The notes under the pieces: model-generated | The model's input: the letters and a program-made list of their open reading frames with translations, nothing else | Databases searched by the model: none | Told to the model about the DNA's origin: nothing | Assembly (NCBI GenBank): GCA_037447655.1 | Contig: JBBHKE010003298.1 | Coordinates: 62,001-126,000, forward strand | DNA: 64,000 nt | Reading direction: 5' to 3' | From: Zygnema cylindricum | Taxonomy: Eukaryota > Streptophyta > Zygnematophyceae > Zygnematales > Zygnemataceae | Part shown: positions 11,301 to 23,027 of the stretch, piece after piece | Layout: each line of letters begins with the position of its first letter | Numbering within the stretch: position 1 is the stretch's first letter | Program-made: the position numbers and the translations under genes

Positions 11301-14300
11301 CCAATGCGGAAAAAATCAAATTGAACCACCAGCTGTCACAAAACAAACAGAGCGATAAGCAGGCACAAATTTGATGTAGCCCTTACCATTGGCTAAAACA
11401 ATTGTATCCTTCGCTCGACCTTCCAACACGAGCTGACCTCCACAGTTGCAAGCGCCTCCAAACAGTTTGTCGGGGACCAGCCAACCAAGGTCTCCAGTGC
11501 TGAAAAACCCATCATCGTCGATCGCTGCAGAGGTCTCAGCCGGATTCTGCAGAATAGACATTCCACCTCTGACATCGGTCAGAAACACTGAACAAGTGGA
11601 CATGGATAATGATGCAACCATGTTGCCGTCACCCTCCCCACAAGCACTATTATGTCGAAAAATGTTGTTTGCTTACACAAAAATTGACTTTTTTAAGAGT
11701 TAACATTCCATTAGAATGCAGATGCTAGATAAATTTTCTTCATTCTCACCTTAAAGTACCCCTTCATGACCTGAGGACCACGAGCTTTAACTAAACCTTT
11801 TGAGCCCATGGGTAAAACCTTCCCTGTGTCAGGATCCACCACTCGGATCTCTGTTTCAGGAAGTGGAGTTCCGACGGTGCCCAGAACCTGATCAAGCGAT
11901 AAAACCGTAAAAAGATCAGGCTCATGTTTGACAGGTGGCAGGGCAACTTCTGCAAACAACAGTCAGCTCTGCTGGCAAACTTAAATGGCGATCACATCAC
12001 TTCCTCACATGAACTCCAGAAATGTGTTGACAAAAATCCAAACGTTCAGAATAGACTGCAAAACTGTACTGCCTGAGTATAGGACAAGATTCTTGCTTTG
12101 AACAAAGTTCAGTTGCATGTCTGTTTCAGCAAACCAAATGCTCTTCAATCGAAATCAAGCTTAGGTGAACATCTGGCAAGAAAAACAGCTTACATTGCAA
12201 GAAGGCTTCCGAACTGTCAATACTGGAGATGTCTCAGTCAAGCCATACCCGTTGAGGAGCATGATGCCAATTGCCTGCCCAAACCAATACATTGCTCGCA
12301 GTTAGCTGGAACTCTTCAAACACTTCAGATAAACACAAACATCTCCACAGAAACACAGTTCTGCTATGCGGCCAGTCAATTGAGAGTCAGCAAAGACTGC
12401 AGCAACATTGAAGAGAACTAAAAGACGGACAAAGTCGGAATACCTACACCAAAAAACTTGTCAACATGAGGCGGAAGGCTGCCTCCCCCGCTGATGGCCG
12501 CCTGTCAAATTCACGGAAAAAATGCACTGTAGATGAGAAGACCACTCCCAGGCACAATCATAAACTCTGACAAAAACATGAAAACAACACATGATTCAAA
12601 TATCTTCAAACAAGCGTTGTGCATTTAATGTTGTCTTATCTATCATTTGCTCTCATCGTCTCAGAAAAAAGCATACCCAAGAAAACTGATCATAAGACAA
12701 CAGGCACTCTAAAATAATTCAACCTTACCTTCCTGATCCCAAGCGCAGCTCGGATTTTCGAGTAGACCACTCGTACCGCCAGCAAATGCAGTGGTAACAG
12801 AAGAGCTGCAGTAACAGCTGCAAGAACCCATTGTACTACTGCCTGACCTTTACCACTAGTATTTTGAGCTGATGCGAGATCAAGCCCCTGGACAACTCGC
12901 ATAGCCTTGGCGTAGTTCTCACTAGCTTTCATAAGCCCTGTGGCAACTTTCACTTTGATTGCCGACCCTTCCGCCAGCTTCCTTTGGACTCCACTGCAAA
13001 TCACCAACAGAATTCCCAAGAGGCAAAAACGAATGAAACATGATTAATTCCTGCTCAAGTGAGGTGGTTGTCAATAACTGAAGATGGCACTTTACAGCAT
13101 ATGCTTACTGCACTCTGATTGATTAAACAGCAAGACAACATGACCTGTCACTATGTACAACAATGTGTACCTCCGTGGAACTCTGTCCACATGATAACAC
13201 AATAAGGTCAGATTGCCGTTGCCCCCTGACCTCATAGTATTACGCCAAAGGCCCAAAAATAACGAACACTAACAAGTTGAAGGACTGAATTCTCACTTGT
13301 AGAGGATGTCAAATACAAGTGGTACAGCCAAGAAATAGTCTGGGGGGAATTTGGACAGATCTTCCTGCAAGAATCAAATTGAGCGGAATTCAGCACGCTC
13401 ATCATATCAAAAATTTGAAAAACAAGACAGCCAAACTGACTGAAGGAGGGATAAAGAAGCATCAGCAAATTTTGAAGCTTTCAGGTAAGAACTGACCAAC
13501 CATCTCATGTAGAATATAATTTCACCTGCATAGGATATTGCAATCTTGTGCAACAAAAACATGCCATCAGATAAATTTCTAGGAACGAGAAAGACACAAA
13601 CCTTGAACGTCTTTACACTGCTGTAAACTTGCTTGCACCCATGGCTGAGGACAAAATATTCTCCCGAACGCTCATACATGTGCCACGGTGGAAGAAGACT
13701 CAGGACCGTATCACCCACTGACGGATTAAGGATAGTCTCAAAATGTCGAATCTGCTCATCAACCAAAGTGAAAACATGAGACACGGAGGGCCAATGAAGG
13801 CCATAAGGAAAGAAAAAGAAATTGACAAACATGCAAAAGTGACAACGGTGAGCAAACCTGGTGCATGAGATTGGCATGCGTAAGCATTACGCCTTTGGGA
13901 TTTCCACTGGTTCCTGATGTATATACAATGGTTGCAATGTCGTCTGGTCGAATGTTTGCAAGATTTTGGGGACCTGCATATCACAGCCAAAATGCTTAAA
14001 TATTATTACTGAAGTCCATAAATATTATTATGTTTTAGGATCCACATCTTAGCTGTTCAAACATGATATAGAACAGACTGGATATTTTCAACTACAGGAA
14101 CACACCTCGTCCATCAGCCGCAGCTAACGCTTGCCTACTTGTACGGCCGGCAGCCATCACTTCCTCATAAGTGTGAACTGGAAACGGCAGGTCTAGAGTC
14201 TTTGTCTGATTATCCTCTCCTTTCGAGTTCCCACTCCAAAGCAAAATCGCAAACTTCACTCGTGAGCAAACTTCGGAAGACTCCTTTAGCTTTGGGCCAA

Positions 14301-15811
14301 GCTTCACAAGGAGATCTTCGCTCTCCAAAATCAATGCAGAGCTGCAGATGGAGAAAGGAACTATCTGGTTTAAGTAATTCATGTCAAAAACTGAGGGTTT
14401 CAGTAAAGCAAATGATGTAATTTGAATCCTTGCCAGCTCAGAACACCTTCATGAAGTAAACAATATTGAAGGGCGCAGTTCCAATGCAAAACTTTTTCAG
14501 ATTGATAAAAACAATGGGAGGGGCGGGAAGAGGGAACATGATTTTGCATTCCATGATCACACTGGCAACTGAATGCATACAAATTCACCTTTCCGAATGG
14601 TTTGCGATATTCACAAGTTCACTTGGCGGTGCCTTTGCACCTCTAACTGCATCTGATGCCCCAATCGTCATTACACCTGCACGAAATGACACAAGGATGG
14701 CTCAGTTCTTCTGCAAAACATCGGTGCAAAAGAGAGCCGTTACCATGACACAATCAACATCAAGATATTTTAAAATTGCTGCCAAGATACTGTACCTTGG
14801 TCTGCTATGATCCAGCGATGAGAGTTGTCTGAGAACAAGGACACACATTGTCCCTGGGTTACACCAAAAACACGAAGACCTTCTCCAAAGTCAAGGATGG
14901 CTTGCTCCAACTGCCAGCAAGGGAAAACCAGTGACCACACAGGTCAGAATGTTTCACAATTAGTCAATAAAATAAATCCAGGAGGGAGAGAGAGGGGGCG
15001 CAGGCAAAGCCAGAAGCTTCTGATTCATTACTGCACGTTCCAGGCAATGGCCACATCTAACTGAATTGCAAACTAGCCAGTACCCTCCCAAAGAGAAATT
15101 TGACAAATTTGCAAAGTTTCAATCACCTCATGAAAGGTGACCTCTTTCCCTGGAACACGATGTGGATCATAAAGCGCAATAGAATCGCCATGACGCTCAG
15201 TGGCCGTCTTCCATATATCCGGAAGCACTCTCCACCCCTCCGCCTTTGTAACTCCACTGCTGCCTACGTCAAGAGCAAACTGGTCCCCTGTGCAAATACT
15301 CGGGGGTCTCATTTCCTTACTCGGAGGCTGCAGAAAGGACAATAATACTACAATTTTTTCAACTCTCAATCGTCTCTGGAAGAAAACTGGCCATTATAAA
15401 TAAAGTCATAAAAAAAGGGTGTTTCACAAAACAAACGAGACTTTTGCATGTAAATTCCTCAATTTTTTCCGTGATACCTTGTAAGTATTGGCAGTCAAAA
15501 ACATTATAGTGCAGAAGCCATACCTCCATGACGCAGCGCGGTCCCTTTAACGTTTTAATATTGTGATGATGCGTTGGGCCTTTGCAGCTGGAGAGCCTCA
15601 GCAAATCTCCACTGGCCGCCTTTCCTAGACCTGGAAGCATTCCAAACCTCTCACGATCCAACGGAGCTGCGTTGAAGCATAGAGCACCAGAATACTGGAC
15701 TCCAGTAGCTGGCACGGATGATCGACATTTCACCCCATCTAATCCTGAGAAGTTTAAAACTGTCGTTAGACTCTGAAAGGAAACAGCTTTTGCCATCGGA
15801 AAACTTAACAA
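8337..15811 (-). CDS. AAE15/16: Plastid long-chain acyl-ACP/CoA synthetase (AAE15/AAE16 type), 17 exons
   Basis: ANL-superfamily enzyme that adenylates a fatty acid with ATP and loads it onto ACP or CoA. Exons read from splice sites: 15811-15524, 15327-15127, 14910-14796, 14676-14589, 14341-14106, 13973-13858, 13751-13602, 13364-13297, 12993-12729, 12501-12444, 12294-12194, 11887-11750, 11546-11387, 10151-10072, 9436-9291, 8638-8566, 8432-8337. All introns are GT-AG and the sum is 2,379 nt (792 aa plus stop). Motifs: P-loop [16 protein letters not shown] (about 327-342), GYGLTETSP (about 543), STGDLGW (about 624), [10 protein letters not shown] (about 649) and the C-terminal [12 protein letters not shown] with the catalytic lysine. 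The N-terminus is a basic, Ser-rich stretch fitting a transit peptide; a start at 15,796 (MAKAVSF) is also possible. The exon 10/11 acceptor at 12,294 was chosen because it keeps frame; it adds about six residues to the usual family sequence. Arabidopsis AAE15/16 are the closest relatives I recognise. Confidence 0.9.
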
Positions 15812-16902
15812 AACAAATTTATTATTCGTGAAAAAAGTTACTTTCTTTTTGCTGTATTATGAAGATAACGGTAGCCCAAGTCCTTCGTAATCAACGTCAC
15901 TTAATTGCTAATAAGTAGCTCCACCGTTAGTAATTTTTTTTTCCTTTTCTTTGCGTTAAGACATAAAACTCCTCTCTTCAAAATCACTCGAAGAAGCCGC
16001 CTTTGTCAGGACTGCCGAGGCTGAAGAGAGAACTGAAAAACAAGGTTCTATGCGATGTATTCTTCCTCAGTTGAGGGAATCCACGTACTCCTGTAGGCAG
16101 ACTCCGCACTCCGGTGACAACATCCACGGAGTTGCTCTCCCTGGGACCACTTTTGGCTCCAAGGCAGCTCTCCGCATAGAATGGGAGAAGAGCGGGCTAT
16201 TCCTATTGGTCCCAACGTCCGAGGACAAAAAAATATATATTAGAAAACGTACTTTGCAAGGAATCATAGCAGATATGATATACATTATACCTACAAGAGG
16301 CGTGGCTCTCCATTTCGAAGTCACTTGGCGGAGCTGAAGCCGGAAGTACATAATCTACTTCAGGATATAGATGCTAAACGTGCCCACATCCGGACCGTCA
16401 GAGAAATGTAAACGGCTACGATAAATGACATGCCATTCCTAGTACCGGTTCTTCTTTCCAGAGTGTTTGGAATGTTTGCGTGGCAAAACGAACCCGAGAT
16501 ACGGTACATGTATGCTTCTAATTTGTACGTCTGTACCAGAACGTACACCGTGAATCGTTCTTGGATTTAAGAAATCTATAGGGTGGGCCTTATTTTGAAG
16601 ACTGTTATAAAGTCCAATTTAAATTTGCGCAAAATGGATGAAATCAGATCGCTTAGTAAATTACCTCTAGGAATAAAACATTTAGTATTCCTAACTCTAT
16701 TTTATGTTCATGGGACAAACAAAACCGGGATTAAATGTGTTATTCACGCTAATAATGACTCACTTTGTACTGCAACATATTTACAGTACGAGAAACTGCG
16801 TTCATATGATTACGAACTACGAATTACTGATTACGAACTACCAACTACGAACTAATAAAGTGTGAACTATAAATATACAAACTTACCATAACGTAGTAGA
16901 AG
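15812..16902. other. Shared upstream region of two divergent genes (part 1)
   Basis: Upstream of the acyl-activating-enzyme gene. A family E left TIR (CACCGTGAATCGTT after TA, from 16,546) stands alone without a right partner. Near 16,800-16,855 the words TACGAACTA and GATTACGAACTA repeat in tandem. No coding sequence is supported and core promoter elements could not be assigned. Confidence 0.45.
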
Positions 16903-17640
16903 TTGGTAGCGACATCAACTTTTTCGACACTCCGACTATCGTCAAACCAATTTACTAATGCTCTACGCTTGCGGTTGGGTTTGCTTCACCCTCCGCTTTT
17001 GGGGAGGGCTCCGTGCGTTTGCAACCAACCCATTGATGCGGAGGGAATCCATTTGCTTCGTTGCTCGCATGGGGGGGGACGAGCTGTCGCCCATGATTTA
17101 GTGCGAGATGACACTGCTGCCATTGGCGCGGAGACGGGCTAAACTGTCAAACGTGCGGTTTCTAATATACTTCCACCTCGACCCCAATCTAAGGGTTCTC
17201 GGAGCCCTCGAGGTTGACTTCGTTTTTCTTCATAGTGCTAGGATGTGGTCATCACGCATCGGAATTAGACACACATCTCATCTCGCGCGGCTTCGTTTTC
17301 AGGTGTGGCGGCTCGGGATGCAGCGGCTACAAAGGAAAGAGACTAAGCTCACGGAGACCCGTCGGACCAGTTTGTCCCATTTGCAATGGAGATTTTTTTA
17401 TATTTGGACAAGTCCTTAGATGACTTCCTTCGCTAGTGTGCGCGAAAAATGTTTGAATAGCGGGGTCGAAGGAGTCCTCAACCGAGTCTTTTGGTTGCGT
17501 TTTATCGTCAATGTGTCTCAATTGCACTTCAGCGGGCGCAAGCTGCGGCTCTCCTTTGGCGTAGCACACTAGCCGATGATCGACGGGGTCTTCCTGACCT
17601 TCCACCAAGGGACCCGGTTCACATCCATGATCTTCGTGGT
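16903..17640 (+). mobile_element. Eroded non-LTR (LINE-like) retroelement C-terminal fragment
   Basis: The frame at 16,903-17,142 reads LRLRLGLLHPPLLGRAPC, then CVCNQPIDAEG, HLLRCSHGG and HDLVRD. This Cys/His pattern (CxC, DxxGxHxLxC, HDxxRD) is one I associate with the region after reverse transcriptase in some non-LTR retroelement ORFs. Downstream, in other frames, similar family-like pieces follow (DQFVPFAMEIF with LDKSLDDFLRSCARN, then VSQLHFSGRKLRLSF), so several frameshifts separate parts of one old protein. No upstream RT palm domain or poly-A tail is seen. The assignment is from memory of the motif and should be treated as probable only. Confidence 0.45.
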
Positions 17641-17671
17641 TGTGGACCTTAGCTTGTCTATGGGTAGACTA

Positions 17672-17887
17672 CACCGCCAATCGTTATTAGCGTGTAAGAT
17701 TTTTTAGCGTATACGAATAATTAGCGTGGTTTACGCTAATTGGGAATTTGGAATTTTTTGAAGAAATCGTCTATTCTAATTAGGAATTAGGGTTGTTTTT
17801 AAATAGTGTGGATAACTCTATTTGAGAATAATAAAAAAAAAAGCGGGACGGAATTAGCGTACACAACGCTAATAACGATTGGCGGTG
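17672..17887. mobile_element. Mariner-like MITE E1 (216 bp), intact ends
   Basis: Perfect TIRs of about 22 bp (CACCGCCAATCGTTATTAG and onward) with TA on both sides (17,670-17,671 and 17,888-17,889). TA duplication is typical of Tc1/mariner elements, including Stowaway-like MITEs, although the TIR sequence is not the Stowaway consensus. It is the best-preserved single copy of family E here and sits just upstream of the RETICULATA-related gene. Confidence 0.85.
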
Positions 17888-17889
17888 TA

Positions 17890-18526
17890 GTATAGGTTTT
17901 CTCATTTTGTAGGCGGTCTAACTCTAACTGGTATTGTTTTGTTTTGGTTCTTTGCTCTTGTTGGTATTGTTATGTTTTGTTTCAGTTTTTAGGCGTAGAT
18001 TACTTTCTTGATACTCTTGTAGTCTCCAAATGTTTTTTTCCAGTTTTACCCCTTTTGTACACAGATGGTTTTGCCATCGCAAGTTTTGCAATAAAAACTT
18101 TTGAAACAAAGTAGAAGTTCCGTGCAGCTCATGAATCGACGAAAAATATCTGAAGGAGCCACGTCATTATATGCGCACCATCTACATTCCACAATGACAT
18201 ACGGTACGGTAATATGATAATACACGTGTAAAGGACTGTCTTGTAGGGTACCCTAATCCATTTGTACATGGTGATATCCTAAATGCTGTCATCTATTTTG
18301 TTTTCTAGCTGTTCTTTGAAGCAAACGACAACCACTTCACTCATCAGCAAACTTGTATATTCTGTACATTCAGCGCCATTAGCCTGCCCTCCTCCGAGTA
18401 CTCTCTCAAACCCGATGGAAGCAGCTCCTTCGATAATTTCTACAGTGAAGATGTCTCCATCTGAGAAGAACTGATAATTTTTTTATCTCCTTCGCAAATT
18501 TAGACTGCAGCATATTGAGTCTTACA
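17890..18526. other. Upstream region of the RETICULATA-related gene
   Basis: Holds the putative promoter and 5' UTR. An open frame at 18,283-18,474 contains a Ser/Thr/Pro-rich stretch but ends in a stop before the gene start with no splice donor to join them, so it was not added as an exon. Confidence 0.45.
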
Positions 18527-21500
18527 ATGTTGGCTGTCTGGTCGACGAGCAGAACCTTGTTCAGCACGGCCTTGAGCAGCTGGCCACGCGGCACTGAAAA
18601 GTTCTGCATCCGTACGTCAGAGCCAGGAAAACTAGAATTCAAGGGCACCAATCAGCCAGTAGCCTGTCACAAAGATGCTCATGCTACACTTGGCAATGGC
18701 GCCGCAGATGACAGTGTCCTTCAAAACTCTGCCACGATTACAACAAAGAGCTCGGAAACTGACATTGCTGCGGGGGAACTCCAATTTCGGCGAAGAAATC
18801 TTCTGGCTTCAGCTAGTGCCTGTTTGGGACTGGCTACGCTAGGAAATATCTCAGTTACACAGCCTGTATTAGCAAAGGTTTCTGCCGCTACAACATTTCA
18901 ACCCTTATCATTTACCCTTGGAGATGCTGGACATAGTTTGCCACTTTCTTTAGCAGATAGTTTTAGGGAATCCCGAATATACGATGCAACGGTATTAGGA
19001 GAACCAGTGGCGGTTCATGACAAAGAGCGAGCATGGAAGAGGCTGCTGAATGCACGTGTTGTGTATCTTGGAGAAGCGGAGAGTGTACCTGATCCCACGG
19101 ATAAGGTAAGGTAAGAGAAATTCTTGTAAATCCTCAAATTAGCAGGAACCGCTTGTCATTTGGCAGGTTTGTGGGGTATAAAGGAGTGGTCACAGTTCTA
19201 ATTTCCGGAATATTACATCAAAAGGCGGAATATAGTTTCAGGAATAGATGGTCTGTTTCTATAAAAAAAAAGGAAGTATTTGGAATTTTTAAACAGCTTC
19301 AATCCTTTGAATTTGTTTAACGCAAAAGAAGGGCCTTGTTTCATAAAATGAAATAGTCAGGATTCTACTTCAAGACTTGGTGTAGGAAAATAGCTGTGCA
19401 TTGAGCCCTTGTTGTAACAAATTTTTGCAAAAGTTCAATGGATGGATGGGATTCTTGCTGATTATTGGGTTAGAACTTCCCCTATAAGATGTTTAATAAC
19501 CAATACTCCAGTGACGGTTGTTTCTGAACAAAACAACCGTCCCTGGTAGGTAACATTTGACTTGCATTTTGATTCAAGCTCTCAAAAAGGTTGTCGGGAA
19601 ATTTTAATTTCACATGTCTGAGTGTTTTGTCTATCTGCTAGAGAGTTGGAAGTGTCAAATCTGGATTGAAAAAGAGTCAATAGGCTCAAGCTCTCTGGTA
19701 AAACCTCTAAAAGGGTGCATGGCTTTCTTGGCGGTTCTTGTTTGTGGAACAGGTGTTAGAACTGGAGATTATCCGCAAATTACGAGATGAATGTCTCATG
19801 CAATCGCGCCCTGTTACTGTAGCATTTTCTGTCTTTCCCAGGCCATTACAGAAACAGCTGAAGCTGTATCAGGAATACAGGTGTGCCGTCTGTCCAGTTA
19901 CAGCGTACCTTTTTGCGTATTTATGACTGGTCATGTACTCCGGACAGAAGCTGGTGCTTGAATTCACATTTACTTCCATTCACTTGCCGTCAGTTAAAAG
20001 CATTTAGACCTGAAAGATTTGCTGAAACTCAGTCTGTGACGGTTGAGTTTGTTGAATGCAAATGCTTCTCTTCTGATCATCAATGCTAAATTTCATGGTT
20101 TATATTCTTATTTCTGCCTTCTGTGTGATGAAACAACTTGTTTTTTCCGTACATAGCTTGTACAGAGAGCTCCAAGAGATGGTTCAGTCTATGTCCTGGG
20201 GGAGATGTGTCTCTGTCACGCTATCCTATTATCTTGCTGGAAAAAAAAACTGTATTCGTGATGGTCTCTTATAGGCTCTCAGATGAAGAACTGAAGGAGT
20301 ACGTGCCGCACTGGCCAGCTGGTCGGTGGGAAGAGTTCCTTCCTGTTCTTCATTACTGCAGAGATAATGGCGTCCAACTATATGCCTGTGGAGTACCACC
20401 TGAGGTTACTTTCTAGCCCTTTTTCTTGTCTATGCAGCAACCGTTACTTGTTGATTTTCTTTTCTGTTGATTTTTTCTCTCCACTTTGTCTAATACTCTG
20501 TCGGTTCACCACCCATGCTGGCTTCTCTATAAATGCTTTCAGCTTTTGCGAACTGTTCAAGCCAAGGGAGTGCAAGACCTCTCTGTTACGGATCGCAAGA
20601 TGTATGTTCCCCCAAATGCGGGTGGCCTGATTTTTGGAAAAGGATCACCACCTTTGTCGGAACTCGATGGACTCCCTATGGTCGATGGTCTCCCGAATGC
20701 CTCACAGTCTTTTAGTCCGGGTCCTTATCGCTTCGCCCAGGCACGAATAGTCGAAGACTATACAATGGCCCAAACAGTGGGACAAGTTATGGCAGAGCAG
20801 TCCTCGGTGGGAATGCTGGTTGTCATTGCAGGTAAATTTTTCCTTTTGTTTTTTGTGCTAAGGCGGGAATGCTGGGAGTTTTACATCCAACAGTGAAAAA
20901 CGTTTTTTGCGCAGCGGTTAATTTTGAACCAAAGTTGATGGCAGGTACTTCTCATGTGAGTTACGGTGCCCGAGGAAGAGGTGTTCCTGCCCGGGTGGCT
21001 CGCAAACTTCTCAAGTCAAGCCAGGCAATAGTCTTGTTGAATCCTGAGAGGCAACTCTCTCGAGTGGAGGGTGATTTACCTGTGGCCGATTTTTTGTGGT
21101 ACAGTGGGGCTAAAGCTTGCAAAAGAAATTGCTTTGATCGGGCGGAAGTGGCTCGAGTTATGGGGGCCGCGGGAAAAAGCCGGGAAACACTACCGCAGGA
21201 TTTGCAAGTAGGTTTAGAGAGGGGTTTGGTGTCCCCTGAGACGCTCCGGACTTTCTTTGACTTGGAGAGCCAACCTATTATTGCGGAAGCAACTAAGCGG
21301 TTTCAGGTGAAGGCCATTTTTTTTATTCTCGTAGGTTTTTACTGGTTGTGGAAGGAGGCACTGTTGTTGTTTCTCATCTGTAACATACCATTTGGTGGTC
21401 AATGGAGGAACCTTATTTCTTAAAGTAGATCTTGAATTCACTTATTGGTTGTTATCCCGCATACAGAATAGATGTTTATGTATCCTATACTGTTTTTTAC

Positions 21501-23027
21501 CTTCCTGGTTCACAGACTTCTTTGGTGTTAAGATAGAGTAGTGAAAGAAGATTTAAGAAACAGAAATTGCCTTCCCTCAGCTTTCCGACTTGAAAATCAT
21601 ACAATTTATCAGCTACCATGTATTTTCCTTCCTATCTCTTCTCGAGGGACCTTTCTTTCCACATTATGACGCTGCAAAATCTCTTCAGCTTTTCCTTCTC
21701 GGATTTCTTGCTTTCACTGTCTTCGATTTTGAACAAGGACCTTTTGAAGAGTTCTATCGGAATCTGGCGAGTTATCTCTTTGTTTGTCTATGTTCATTGG
21801 ATTTTTGTACCTTATCTATTGAATTTTATGTTATTACACTTGGTAAATAACTCACTAGATTACTAATGTGGCTGCAGTCTTAGAGCTTGTCTTCCCCCTC
21901 TTTACCTTGAATATAAAAGGAGCACAAACCATGATGCGTTTCCTTATTGGATACGAGAATCTCCTAACAGTTATCATAATCCCAGGGCCTTCGAGAGCGA
22001 TGGCTGGCCGATCCTCGATTTTTACAGCGTCTTTGCATAGAGGAGGCCATCAGTATCACAACTACCCTTATGGCTCAATATGAGAAACGACGAGAGCGTT
22101 TCTGGAGCGAGATTGAGTATGTGATCACAGACACAACCCGAGGTGCTGTCGTTGACTTTTTTACTGTTTGGCTGCCCGCCCCGACGCTGTCCTTTCGGAT
22201 GGAAAATACTGCTTTGTCAGGAAGTGGTCTAGTAGATGGTCTCAAGGGCTTGTTGGGCTCTTTTCCAGATAATGCCTTTCAGAGAGCATCACAAGGAGAG
22301 AATTGGGGATTGCAGGAGAGAATAGCTGCAGTTTTAGTCGGAGGAGTCAAACTATTTAGAGTAGGATTCATATCTAGCATAGGCACAGTTGGAATCAGTA
22401 ACTTTTTTGTCAGTTTAAAGCAGAACTTTAATCCGGCTGGAGTAGTAAAGGTTAGAACACAGCGTCCTCCGGTTGTCAAAACAGCTTTAGTATATGGAAG
22501 CTTCCTTGGAGTTTCTGCAAATTTGAGATACCAAGCCATTTCGGGTATTGTGGAGCACTGGATTGCCGATTATCTTTTTTTGTCTCATCCTGTGGCTGGG
22601 ACGGCTCTTTCCTTTGCAGCACGAACTGTAAATTCATACTGGGGAACTGGGGTAAGTTTTCTGAAAAATATCAAATCCGCCCTTGCTGATTTCAACTGAA
22701 GGTTGTTTTATTACTTTGAAAACCTGTGTTTACTGCCTGCGTTTTAAGGGCAGCATGTGAATGAATATTATAAGTTCTATATTTATAAATTAGTGAGTTT
22801 TTGGCGGTTTTTTAGATGTGCTTAGGACTGACAGGGCTTGTGTTTGAATGCAGCAATGGATCGACTTGGCACGAAGAGCTGGTCTACAGGTGCATAAGGA
22901 CGAAGACTCCAGACCAGACATTTTAGATAAGCAACCTGTGTCCCCTATTTCTAAACCTACATCTACTGCTAATTTCCATATCTCGACATCCACGGTCGAA
23001 GTAGATAAAGAGGTGACTCCTTATTAG
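18527..23027 (+). CDS. RER5/RER6-like: RETICULATA-RELATED 5/6-type plastid protein (DUF399 + RETICULATA-like), 7 exons
   Basis: Exons 18527-19105, 19753-19880, 20275-20404, 20543-20831, 20945-21306, 21986-22651 and 22854-23027, all GT-AG, total 2,328 nt (775 aa plus stop). The first ATG (18,527) gives a Ser/Thr-rich transit-like N-terminus. Residues about 95-125 read [19 protein letters not shown] and end in VLAKVSA, a twin-arginine-plus-hydrophobic stretch. Residues about 150-400 are the DUF399 (ChaN-like) domain: [58 protein letters not shown]. The RETICULATA-like (DUF3411) domain follows: [64 protein letters not shown]. Arabidopsis RER5 and RER6 have this two-domain form and are placed at the chloroplast envelope; their molecular activity is not known. 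The exon 7 tail is low-complexity Ser/Thr. Confidence 0.92.

Noticed and set aside
16546-16860. Complete family E element starting at the lone TIR
   Set aside because: No matching right end followed by TA could be found within about 600 bp.
18283-18474. Possible upstream exon of the RER-like gene
   Set aside because: It ends in a stop with no splice donor, and the ATG at 18,527 already gives a plausible transit peptide.
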